From Aphelenchoides besseyi (taxonomy: Eukaryota > Nematoda > Chromadorea > Rhabditida > Aphelenchoididae), in contig JAMPIQ010000003.1 in the NCBI GenBank assembly GCA_024699855.1, positions 682,001 through 746,000 of the forward strand: a DNA stretch of 64,000 nt, in the 5' to 3' direction. Under the pieces are notes generated by a model. The model made no database searches and was not told where the DNA came from. It saw nothing but the letters and a program-made list of their open reading frames with translations. Positions within the stretch are counted from its first letter, which is position 1. Each line of letters begins with the position of its first letter. Shown in pieces: positions 23,424 to 33,236 of the stretch. The translations under genes were made by a program, and so were the position numbers.

Positions 23424-23569
23424 TCCCTTCAATTATTACATATCATTCGCATTGTTTATTTACAAAACAATTTCAAATGCTTACACTATGATAGTCTAAG
23501 AAGAGAACGCAATAGAAACTTTTTAACAACAACAATTTTATTTTAACAAAAAAACATTTACATACATGT

Positions 23570-24493
23570 TCAATCAAGAGATCGACGACGGTTGGGAGCG
23601 CGAACGTTCTGAAGACGTCCGTCATTTTCGGACAAAAATTCGTGGCCCAACTCGATGTGTTCGACTTGGATCATCTGATTAACAAAACGTCCTTGAACAT
23701 GCACTTCTTGACGCGGAGACATGACTGGCGGAGATCCATTAAAGCAAAGATTCACTTTGATGTTGCTCTCAACGATTGAACCGATGTGTCGCAAGCCGAG
23801 AGCTCGTGGAACATTCAAGACGAATCCACGTGTTTCTGAAACAGACAGTGTAGTGTGAAACGTATAAAGATGTAGAGAACTCACTAAATTTGCCCATGGT
23901 CACACCAACGAGATCCAAATTTATCAACGGAACTTGTTCAACCTCAACTTGCGCTCCATGGTCCGTAATTGTCGTTGCAGCTGACAGACAAACTTCGTGA
24001 ACAAATTGACCGTTATTGAGCCCTTTGGCAATGGACGAACATCGCAGAAAGTCGATAGTCATGATGTGATTGTTCATGAGCTCGCGACTGACGCGAGTCG
24101 CCAAGTTTCGCCAGCCAGTAATTTGCATGTTTCGACCATCGGCGCATGAGCCTAGCGCGGTGCAGATTTCGATACCATTGGTTGTTTTGCGCACGGCGTT
24201 TACTTGCGTGATTCGCACCGTGATCGAGCTGCAAAATAAAGTACATGAGCAAACTTCGATTCACTTTGAACTCACATTGTTACGTCTCCATCGGCCGGGT
24301 CCAGCAAATCGAGTGTTTCCGCTGAAGTCAACGCTGGTTGAGGTGGTTGAGGTTGTGGAGGTGGTGAAGGCGGCGGTTGCGGTTTCATCGATTCATTCTC
24401 TTCAATCAGATCTTCGATTTCCTGGTCTTCTCGCTTAATTTGGCGCGGTACAAACGGCGGAGCATTGACATTGAAGAGCGGACGGTCGGCCAT
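23570..24493 (-). CDS. OB-fold (RPA-like) nucleic-acid-binding protein
   Basis: Exons 24493-24276, 24228-23885 and 23835-23570 give 275 residues in phase. Residues 1-70 are disordered, with a poly-Pro/Gln stretch (PQPPPSPPPQPQPPQP). Residues 75-175 look like an RPA1-type OB fold: ITVRITQVNAVRKTTNG, then MQITGWRNLATRVSRELMNN and HEVCLSAATTI. The C-terminal part (VHVQGRFVNQMIQVEHIELG) may be a second OB strand set. A role in single-stranded DNA or RNA binding is inferred from fold pattern only. Helitrons sometimes carry RPA-like genes, and a Helitron ends 0.8 kb away, but a host gene lies between. Confidence 0.55.
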
Positions 24494-24740
24494 GACAGGA
24501 GAAGGAGCTCTACTTGAATTGTAGCAAAAGACGACAAAACAGACGAACTGTAACCGAACTGAACAAAAGCTTTTCCTTTTATACTTTTCAATTTGGCTGA
24601 CATGCAAAAGTATACGTATGCAAATTGAATGAGAGTGAGAGAGAAAGTGAGAGAGTTATGCAAACAACATTTTGAACACAAATTTTCATTCGAAGGGTTG
24701 TTCATTTTAAAATCAAAGTGGACAATTCGGTCGTTCAATC

Positions 24741-25265
24741 TCAAGTAGACAATGAATAGATGACTGTGAATAGATCAACAGCAGTAATTTCTGTAGACAA
24801 ATAACATTGACGATCGTGGTAACGGTCCATAATGTTCTCGTCGATCCATTGATGCATAAAGTCAAAAGACGGGCTGAAACAAAACCACATTGGTTATGTT
24901 GAACATCAATGCAAATACCATGAGATATCGTTGTGTATTGATGAGGGACAGAATTCGGCGAGTGTAAACGTGTAGTTAAAGATGTAGACCTGAAATACGA
25001 TTGTAAACAAATCGCTTAGCAACAAACTGACCGTTTCATTCCTGCTGTCCATCCAAAAATTCGGTCCTTCAAACACCCGTTGAGGAATTGAGAAACTGAA
25101 ATCGAAACGTGCAGATCGCGAAGATAACTCGAAAACGTACGTGACCGAGATCGAAATTTTGGTGCTATAACGGGTGGACAGATCGGCAATAATTGGACCT
25201 GAAAAATCATAAAGTAAATTGCATCAAATCGAATTGCTTACCGAAGATTTGATGTTGTCCACTGC
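24741..25265 (-). CDS. 3' exons of an unidentified (likely extracellular) protein, cut by the Helitron
   Basis: Five exons (25265-25242, 25198-25141, 25095-25032, 24989-24919, 24873-24741) read in one phase: HQIFGPIIADLSTRYSTKIS, then VFEGPNFWMDSRNETVYIFN, LAEFCPSSIHNDISCPS and FMHQWIDENIMDRYHDRQCY. N-x-T sites and spaced cysteines suggest an extracellular protein. The first exon abuts the Helitron 3' terminus at about 25270, so the upstream exons were either displaced to beyond 31.3 kb or lost. No family recognised. Confidence 0.45.
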
Positions 25266-25278
25266 ATCCCGTCGTTTA

Positions 25279-25318
25279 CGCGAAAAATCGCGTCCTTGCC
25301 ATGGCCCGAAGGCCATGG
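25279..25318. repeat. tandem hairpins at the Helitron 3' terminus
   Basis: Two adjacent inverted repeats: CCATGGCC-cgaa-GGCCATGG (25299-25318) and CGCG-aaaaat-CGCG (25279-25292). They lie about 85 bp beyond the stop codon of the Helitron ORF, where Helitrons carry a terminal hairpin. I do not see the usual CTRR end. Confidence 0.7.
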
Positions 25319-25402
25319 ACTTTCTTTGAAACAAACTTATTTTCGTTCATGAACTCTTTTGCGTTTTTTGCTAATGAAGTGTTGTTGTTATACGAATTGT
25401 TC

Positions 25403-28400
25403 TTACAATCGTTTGAATACTTCCCGATGCACGATGTTTTTAACTAAACAAACTGTTGGAGTTTGTCGATTGCTTGTTGGAACGAAAACTTTCACTGAGT
25501 CCCATGATCGAGCTCGCGACAAAGCAACGTACAATTGGCCATGTTCGAAAACTTGGTGTTCGAGGTTCAGTCCAACCCGTTCGAATGTTTGGCCTTGACT
25601 CTTGTTGATTGTCATTGCAAAGGCCAATTTCAATGGAAATTGTTTGCGGTTCAGTTGGAACATTCCACGGTAATCGATCGTATTGTTGATTCGAGGGATG
25701 ATGTGTCGCTCACGTGCATGATGTCCAGTTAAGATCTCACATTCAACTGAGTGATCGTTCATGGCCACAACCAACATTCGAGTTCCATTGCACAGTCCAT
25801 CTTCTTGTGACAAATTGCGGATCAGAATCACGATTGCATTTTCCTTCAATTCCAATTTGTGAGGTGGTAGAGAACCTTCTTCGATCATGTTCAAATACTC
25901 TGGTAGCAACAACGTTTGATCGGCACAGTTCTCGGCGTCAATAGCAGAGTCAATGGAAGCATACGTTTTTGATTGTCCATCCAACATCTTCAAAACTTTT
26001 TTATTCGATTCGTTTACTCCAATGTGTTTCGACACCAATATCGCTGAGTTCCCCATGTCGTTGAACTGTTTGTTTTCAATCAATTTTCCAAAGATCTCTT
26101 GTTCCAGATTTTGTTGAATAAGGCAATGTGATGGCAATTCAATCAGTTCGTTTTCGTTATTAAGTGTTCCTTCTCCGACTTGTTTCAGGAAATCAGCAAA
26201 TTCAACTTCGTTCGGTTTGGTGCGCATGTTGGTAGTCAATTTCAATTTTTCAAACTGATTCCACAAAGTTGATGAGCAAATGGACAAATTGATGGTTTCG
26301 CCGATGGTACCGTACTTCAGAATTGGCAGGATCTGTCGGAAGTCTCCACCGAGCACGAAGATTTTTCCACCGAATGGTAAGTTGCTATTCATCAGTTCTC
26401 TTAGTTTTCGATCGGCGATTTCTAATGCATATCTAGGGGCCATTGGTGCTTCATCTCAAATGATCACATCTGCTTGCATCAACATCTTACCGTCGCGATT
26501 GTTGGGAGTCAAAGTTGAGTTCGAATCGCGGTCAAGTGGTACTCCAAGTCCAAATGTTTTGTGGCAAGTTCGTCCATTGGGCAACAACAACGCAGCAATA
26601 CCGGTAAACGCGCACGTCAAAAACTTCTTTTTGTTGCCGTTAATGAAATGGCACAGGGTTTTGTAGACGTAAGTCTTGCCGGTTCCGCCTAGACCATCTA
26701 CAAAGAAACACTTCGGCTTTCCATCAATTTGGAGACTTTGAAGAGCGGCGAGAACTTTGTCAACAACAATTTTTTGTTCGGCGTTCAAGGTTTCGTACAA
26801 CTCTTTTGCGGCTTCCAATTCCTGGTCGTGATCGATTGTGTCCTCAATCTCTTCGATGTCCTCAACTGCGTCCATTGATGGAAAGTCTTTGATCGACTTG
26901 TTTTGGCGTTGAAGAAGTGTGTCGATTCGTTTGTATGCTCGCGCGATTGCTTTGAATTTGTCCTTCAAGTGTCGGTTGAAATCTTCGCTGAGATCATTTT
27001 TGAACATTTCCCACAACGTTTTTGGATCAGCTGGATTGCAGTGAATGAGGATGTTGACGAAAAGGGTTCGCAATTTCTTCGGCATTAACACTTTCACTGC
27101 TTCTTTCATGCATTTGATGTACTCTTCATCGTCGTCAATCAAACCCAAAACCAAACACGCTTCTCCATTGTTCTGGTATTCAATTCCGTTGACTGTTCGC
27201 AGTTCCTTGAAACTCTTTGCTTCTCTCACATGTTGAAGAAGTAGACGCAAATGCCACAAATCTCCTTGACTTGGACTGATAGCGTACATTCGACCAACTG
27301 TTTTGCTACTTCTTACTCGCGGTTCCCATTGTGTGCTCGTTTCAGCAGTTTGGTTGATGTTGATCGTAACTGTCTTCCAACTGTAGTGAGTCGGTACTTC
27401 GGAGTACAACAAAGTTCGTGCAGTCGCGTCTCGTTCATTCAATCTGAAGAAATCCATAAGTTTAGTTCCCTTTTCCATGATTTTTTTCGCTTTCTCCAAG
27501 TCACAATCTTCGTCGATGAAAACCGCTTGTTGATTCTCCAGATGGATTGGCAGCCGTTCGACGTGGTGGGACTTGTCGTGCATTTTCAACTTCAAAATTC
27601 GGTAACAGGCTTCAACTGGACCAACATAACGACCGTCGATGTGATCTTTGATTTCGTCGTGGTTGATGTTTCCCGATGATTGAAGTTCCAGAGAAGCGGC
27701 GTTGTGTCCTTTGTACGCGTATTTGTAAAGGTACTTGACGTTCTTGATCGAACTCACAATCTCAACATTAATGTGGCAACGGTAACGTTTCAGAAGGTAC
27801 CAACTGTACGGAACCACTCGACGATTGTCGTATTTTACATTTTTGATTTCGATGAATCGGTCGTTGTTTGGTCTTTTCAGGAATGGGTATCCGTGTTCGT
27901 TCACTTTGGTTTCGTCCAAAAACTGCTTCGGAAACTTGTGTCGGCACTTTCCATTGACCATACACGGAGCTTTCGGATTCTGGACACCACATACACGATG
28001 AATCATATACTTACTCACCAATTCTAACAGTTCTGGATCGGTTTCCGGTGGCAATTCGGCGCTGAAGTACTTGTCGATGTTCTCGGGTTGCAAGAACTTT
28101 TAGCCATCTTTCAAACTGATTAGACAGTGAATATGTGGTAGACCGCGTTTTTGGAACTCAGTGACGTAAACAAAACACTTCGGTTCACCAAAGACTTGTT
28201 TCTTAACCAAATCATCGATTACTGCTTCGACTTTTAGGGCAAACACTCGAGCAACAATATCTGGTCGATCACTAGCAGTTTGTTTTGCTCCAATGACAAT
28301 AGATTCGTTTATTGTTTCCACAATATCTGGCCACATCGCATCACACGTCATGGTAATGAACAGATCCGGTTTGCCGTTGTTGAGAACAATTGCCATGGCG

Positions 28401-31024
28401 TCTTGGTAGTTCTCCCGCATGAAGCGGGGTGATCCGAAGTGCGTCGATGGCAAAACGTGGATTCTTCCAATGTCTCGATCCAATCGTTGTCCGAGTCTAC
28501 TCAAACTTGCGTGAAGTTCGTGGTAGTGCATGGTTTTCAATTGTTTTTGGTTTTGTTGAATCCATCGCATTCGATCACTTTCAACTTGAACATACGAATC
28601 GACTACGAATTGCTGGAACAACTTTTTACCGTAGTGAATTCGACTATTTGAGTGTTTTCGAATTGCCAATCGGTAACTGTGGAATTCCGCACGAGTTAAT
28701 CGGGTTTGCTTGTTTGTGTTTTGTTTGATCATATCAACAGACCAACCAAGTGTGTCTTTCGGAAAGAAGAGCGGATACAACCAAGCAGTTGCAAATGCAC
28801 TTAATGAACTGATTCTTCGCGGAGTTGGTTCGTTTTGTAGTTGGATAACCAAAGACATTTCTGGAATATCTCCTGATGCATCAGTTGTAAACACAGCGCC
28901 AATTTCGTCGACAGTTGGTTCATTGAAACGATTGGAATCGTATCCGGGACGCATTTTGAATGCCATTTTTACGTTCTCGACCGGTCTTCCTGCGTGTTCC
29001 TCTTCTTTCATTAAGTCGCTCATCATTATATGCATTTTAGCGTGCGGGTTATGTTCGCGTATTATCTTGTCCAACAATTCCATTAGTTCCTTTTTAGTTC
29101 CGTTAGTCGTGTTCATTCTTTTTCCAACTGCTTCTGCTGGATCCGAGAAGAACAATTGGCCGTATTTTCGATCAGCTGCTGCGCTTACACTTTCATCGAT
29201 CTCGTAACAGATTTGGCCTTGAATTGAGAAGCAATATGGTCCACGAGTTTCAAACGATCGCATCTTAACATTGAAAGCAGCGAAACTGTTAGCGGAGTTG
29301 TATTTACGAATGTTCGTGAGGAAGTTGTTGGATAGTGGATGTTTTTCGGTAAACAGATCTTCCAACTCCTGTGGTAATGCCGGCAAATCGGGAAGAGAGA
29401 TTTTTCCGTGATTGCAGCAATCGTTGAAGGTTCGTTTGTTACCAACTCGTTCTTCTTCGAAATGCAACGCTTCGCATTCACATTCAACGTTCATTTTACT
29501 TAACCGATGAACGGGAACTTGAGTTGGAATTGCTGCGACGTTTAGTTGGACATGTTTCTGCTTTGCAACAACTCGCGAAATTTGATGTTGTGTTTTGTCT
29601 TTAGCTAGTCGATTCGCTTTCTGTTGATCAGATTCTTGAGTACGCAAATTAACTTGACGTTCCTTCTGCTGATTCAACCGTTCCGCGGTTTGTTCTTCTA
29701 ATTCGTTTGCACGTGAGTTTTGATGTTTTAATTTATCTTTTGCTAATCGTTCAGCTTTCTGTTGGTCTGATTCATTTGAACGTGAGTCTTGATGTTGAAT
29801 TTTGTCTTTAGCCAATCGGTCTGCTTTTTGCTGATGAGATTCATCGGCCCGTTTCTTGTTGATATTGTCGCGTTTTTGTTGCAATCGCTTTGCTCGTTTT
29901 TTGTCTTCCAATACAACTAGTTCCGATTGATCCATTGGTTCAGCATTGGCATTTTGATTGTCATTACGAATTGACGAAAACGAAGCCTCCAATGTGTCAA
30001 ACAGATTCAAACGTTTGTTGAGTCCACTTTCGTTTAATCTTGTTAGAAAAACGCCATTTGAATGTTGATCTGTGTTCTCGAAGAAGTTTATTGCATTAGA
30101 AACAACGTAAGCACCACAATTGCATGTATCATTTTGCAGGTCACTTTGGTATCCAATGTCGTTCAAGAACATGTTTGCATTTGGATTCAAACCCGTCCAA
30201 TGAGCGAAACATTGACTGTAAATCGAATCGATTAACCTATAAACAGTTTGAGAAACGGGTTTATGAAACGAATCGCAATAATGCAGAACACAATGATTGC
30301 TGAGTGCCTTCCTTTCCATTAGCGCCAAAACGTAGTGTCCACTGTTTTGAATCGGAATCAACAAATAAGCGTCTTCGTTTGGAGCGATCGGTGGTTTGAC
30401 GATGAAATACTTCGACGGATTTGATTCAGCAGAACGGTAGTAGTCGGTCCAAAAGGACATCGACATTAACCCAACTTTCAATGAACTGTTAGCAATCAAG
30501 TTTAATAGACCAAAAACAATTGATTCAAAATCGATCCATTCACTAATGTTCTCCATGTTCGGTAGTTGCAACCTGGACATTTGACATTCGTTGCGAGCAG
30601 CTTCACAGAGTTCATTCGGTTGACAATGAGTGCTGAATTTGTTGCCCATAACTTGTTCGATAGTGAGCACCGGTTCTTGAGTGTCGATAGCGACGAACGA
30701 CATTTGTTGTGAAATGTCTGGAGAAGCAATAGATTGTGTTTCTTGAGCAGTTTCAACGATTTGAATTTGTGTGTCTGATGCTTGTGAGTTTTCCGTTAAG
30801 TTTGTCATTTGGTTTGTTTTCTCAACCAATTGACTTTGTGTTTGTAATGCTTGTGTGTTTTCAATTTCGATTTTTGATCGTGTTTCCGTTTCTGTTGCTT
30901 TTGCTGCTTTCTGTTCCAAACGAATCTTACGCATTCGCTCGCGATTCTTACGCTTACGTTCTTCTTCACGTTCTTTGTGTTCTTCAGGCGTTAACTCGAT
31001 CTTCCTCTTGGGCATTTCAATCAA
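25403..31024 (-). pseudogene. Helitron Ulp1-Rep-Pif1 helicase protein, two stop codons
   Basis: A single frame of 1,873 codons interrupted only by TAA at 28100-28102 and TGA at 26456-26458. In order: a Lys/Glu-rich N-terminus; a Ulp1/C48-like cysteine protease at ~195-330 (NSGHYVLALMERK for His, HYCDS for Asp, NDTCNCGAYVV for Gln/Cys); ~27-residue coiled repeats (QKADRLAKDKIQH) at ~370-500; an HUH Rep region with PHIHCLI and the two-Tyr block YLYKYAYKGH; and a Pif1 helicase with GLGGTGKT and DEAPM, ending SQGQTFERVGLNL and YVALSRARSW. The TGA falls where Pif1 helicases often have Trp before DEAPM. Nicks and unwinds DNA during rolling-circle transposition in intact relatives. Confidence 0.9.
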
Positions 31025-31233
31025 CTGTTTACTTTAGTCTTGTCCTGTAATTCAGATAGGTCCAGAGGTTCAGATTGGTCCAGAGGTTCAGATTGGTCCA
31101 GAGGTTCAGATGGGTCAGATTGTGGCTCAATTAGATAACTACCGCGCCACTGGTTGCTATCTCCTGGCTGTATAAGATAACAACCGCGCCACTGGTTGCT
31201 ATCTCCTGGCTTCTTAAAACTTTGCCGCGCCAC
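31021..31233 (-). CDS. 70-codon upstream ORF built of tandem repeats
   Basis: Short frame ending where the Helitron ORF begins (its stop overlaps the Helitron start region at 31021-31024). It encodes two copies of a 14-residue unit (PGDSNQWRGCYLI / PGDSNQWRGSYLI) and three of a 6-residue unit (SEPLDQ). It may be an upstream ORF, a misplaced N-terminus, or simply translated terminal repeats of the Helitron. Confidence 0.3.
   Translation of the reverse strand: MARQSFKKPGDSNQWRGCYLIQPGDSNQWRGSYLIEPQSDPSEPLDQSEPLDQSEPLDLSELQDKTKVNS
31051..31118. repeat. 18-bp tandem repeat, about 3.7 copies
   Basis: Unit TTCAGATTGGTCCAGAGG repeated at 31051, 31069 and 31087 with a partial fourth copy; first and last copies carry single changes. 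Confidence 0.9.
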
Positions 31234-31236
31234 TGG
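31135..31236. repeat. 42-bp tandem repeat, about 2.4 copies
   Basis: Units start at 31135, 31177 and 31219 (partial); the core CCGCGCCACTGGTTGCTATC is nearly identical between copies. It lies in the 5' subterminal region of the Helitron. Confidence 0.9.
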
Positions 31237-31338
31237 CGAAGAGTTCTTCCTTTTTCTTTTTTCGTCCGGTTACCCGAACCACGTGAAACAATAAACGCGT
31301 TTATATTAAAAGAGGACAAATACAACAAACAATAGGGG

Positions 31339-31505
31339 TTATTTGGGGGTAATGAAGTTAAAACAGTGGGTTATCCCACGAAGATCGCAAATCGACCACT
31401 TGACGGCACGATCCACCTGAAATATTCCTTTGCAAATGACAAATCAAACGTGTGTACAACTCACCAATTCACTCGATCCTTGTGGCAGAATACGAATGAT
31501 GCGAT
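31339..31505 (-). CDS. 3' exons of a small unidentified gene
   Basis: Exons 31505-31465 and 31416-31339 read RIIRILPQGSSEL|VDRAVKWSICDLRGITHCFN and stop (TAA 31339-31341). A further upstream exon ending FSYQ (before 31577) fits the phase, but no start codon is clear. It sits directly outside the Helitron 5' end. Confidence 0.3.
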
Positions 31506-31699
31506 CTGAAAACGAACATCAAGATTATTACGATGATATGAAGGACAAAGATATGACCACAAAACTCAATGTTAAACGACTTACGTTGATACGAAAAACA
31601 CTCGACAACTGCTCTTTTCACTTTCCAGACAACAAAATGAATCGTGATTACTTAAATTTCCATTCGTTTCGTTATCTCGTCGTCGTTAGCATAAAAAGA

Positions 31700-31770
31700 G
31701 TCGTTCATTCGAAAATAAATGTGCACACGATTCGGTCGTTCGAGGACACAGACAGACAAACAGACGGTCC
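31700..31770 (-). repeat. shared 5'-flank block with GACA microsatellite, copy 2
   Basis: Counterpart of the block at 22200-22280: a GACA-rich run, CGACCGA and TTTATTTTCGAATGAACGA in the same order on the minus strand. Confidence 0.4.
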
Positions 31771-32013
31771 TCGATTTTATTAATGGGAATGCTAACTCTA
31801 TGCTTGCGGTATTCTTGTTCAGTCGAAGCAAATTCACGTTGACAAAGTTGATCATCGATGTGCTCCAGTACTAATTAGCATCAGAATTACTAATACTAAT
31901 TGAAATTTGCATTTTTTTGTTGACTTCCTGTCGAGAAGATTCAAACTCGTCAGTCGACTTGCCGCTAACCGTTAAGTTTGGTTGCTCTCTGCTCACTACT
32001 GACTTCTCTCATC

Positions 32014-32348
32014 ATGATCACGGAACTGAATTTCTCGATCCTTTTCTTCGTACTGACTTCTGATGCTGTTGGGGGACATCACGTAAGTTTGCGAATCGTT
32101 TGTTTTTACTCGGCCTTCAGGGTCTTCGATCCGACTTGCTCTGGATCTTGGTGGTCAAAGAGAACGAACTGTTGGTTGTCGACTTCAAGGAATCCGGTCA
32201 AAGTTGTTTTCGAAGACACTCTCGACCTATGCGGCTTCCAGACTTCTTTTCACATCCACAGCATTCCGGATTAAGAATTGTTGTCCTTCAATTTCTCATT
32301 GAGTTTCTTTGTTATGAAATGAACTTTCTGGGAAAACTTGTTGTTTGA
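32014..32348 (+). CDS. small secreted protein, two exons
   Basis: Exons 32014-32082 and 32121-32348 (38-nt intron, gtaagt...ttcag) give 98 residues. The N-terminus MITELNFSILFFVLTSDAVG is signal-peptide-like; the second exon reads GLRSDLLWILVVKENELLVV and ends NFLGKLVV. Codon choice favours this frame over the two others. No family recognised. Confidence 0.4.
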
Positions 32349-32830
32349 GAGTTGCTAGGCCACAAGAGAGTTGTTGATGAAGTTGGGGAGTGGGCGACGT
32401 TTGACTGTTTGCTACTTTGCTTTCTTACTATTGAATTGATTATGCGAGCAAAACACAACCAATCGTCTATGTTTTAAATGACTAACGTTTGGGCTTCCGG
32501 AAGATTTGAAGTCGATTATCGTCAACCTCGTGGTGGAACAAGAACAATAATTCCAAAACATAAGTTTGTGTATGAAAAGATTTTGATCGATTAGACGGGT
32601 GGTTGAAGATTAAATTTTTCGGTCTCTTTCTTGCAAACGTTGAACTTTTAAGTTACAACTCAAATTTTTGAATGTTTGTATATTTAGGATTGGTGGAGTT
32701 GCCAATTAGAACTTCTAGCTGGCCCTCCACTCTTCTACTTCAGCCTTCTTTTGTTATGTACATTGATATTGAACAACTGTTGCGCACGAAACGACTTTGG
32801 TAAGTTGCATCTAAAATCGTTAGAATACTT

Positions 32831-32902
32831 ATGCTTTTAGCACTCATCATATCGAGCTTACTCAGCACAACGTTTTGTACTCTCACGACACTAACCAGTA
32901 CG
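32831..32902 (+). CDS. signal-peptide exon whose intron holds the Gypsy element
   Basis: 24 codons (MLLALIISSLLSTTFCTLTT...) ending at a clean donor cg|gtaag. The LTR retrotransposon begins 9 nt after the exon (its target site GTTGG overlaps the donor region). Downstream exons would have to lie beyond 37.75 kb; I could not identify them with confidence. Confidence 0.3.
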
Positions 32903-32911
32903 GTAAGTTGG

Positions 32912-33091
32912 TGTTCAGTCTTGACGGAGACTGACCAAGAACAAGTTTATTTGGATACAATAAAAATCAACAACAGTAACAACCTTGTGTTTTTTTACCA
33001 CCAACAGCGAGCGGCTGTCCCATCGGAACCCAGCGAAGTGATCGGGCTAGGACCCAACAGGAGTAAGAGACATCATTTACAGCCCCGAACA
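32912..33091 (-). repeat. 3' LTR
   Basis: 180 bp; one mismatch to the 5' LTR. Contains an aataaa-like signal. Confidence 0.95.
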
Positions 33092-33236
33092 TTCCTCCCT
33101 CAATAGCTGGTGGCTATAACAACAGGAAACAAAAATGGACAAACAAAACTTAACACTTAACAATTAACAATCCACGCCCCGGCGAGAGAGAGATCGAGAA
33201 TGGCGAGCAGGAGCAGCAGCGGTGCAGCCTCTCACC

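Larger units (their letters stand above)
25270..31320 (-). mobile_element. Helitron (rolling-circle transposon), near full length
   Basis: About 6 kb, defined by one long Rep-helicase frame, a 3' hairpin pair near 25.28-25.32 kb and a 5' side with short tandem repeats (31.05-31.24 kb). The 5' end probably lies near 31.31 kb, where the minus strand reads TCTTTTAATATAAACGCG; exact termini are uncertain because no CTRR end or empty site was seen. Confidence 0.85.

Noticed and set aside
23570..24493. RPA-like gene as Helitron cargo
   Set aside because: A separate multi-exon gene and the Helitron 3' hairpin lie between it and the element, so it is outside the Helitron boundaries.
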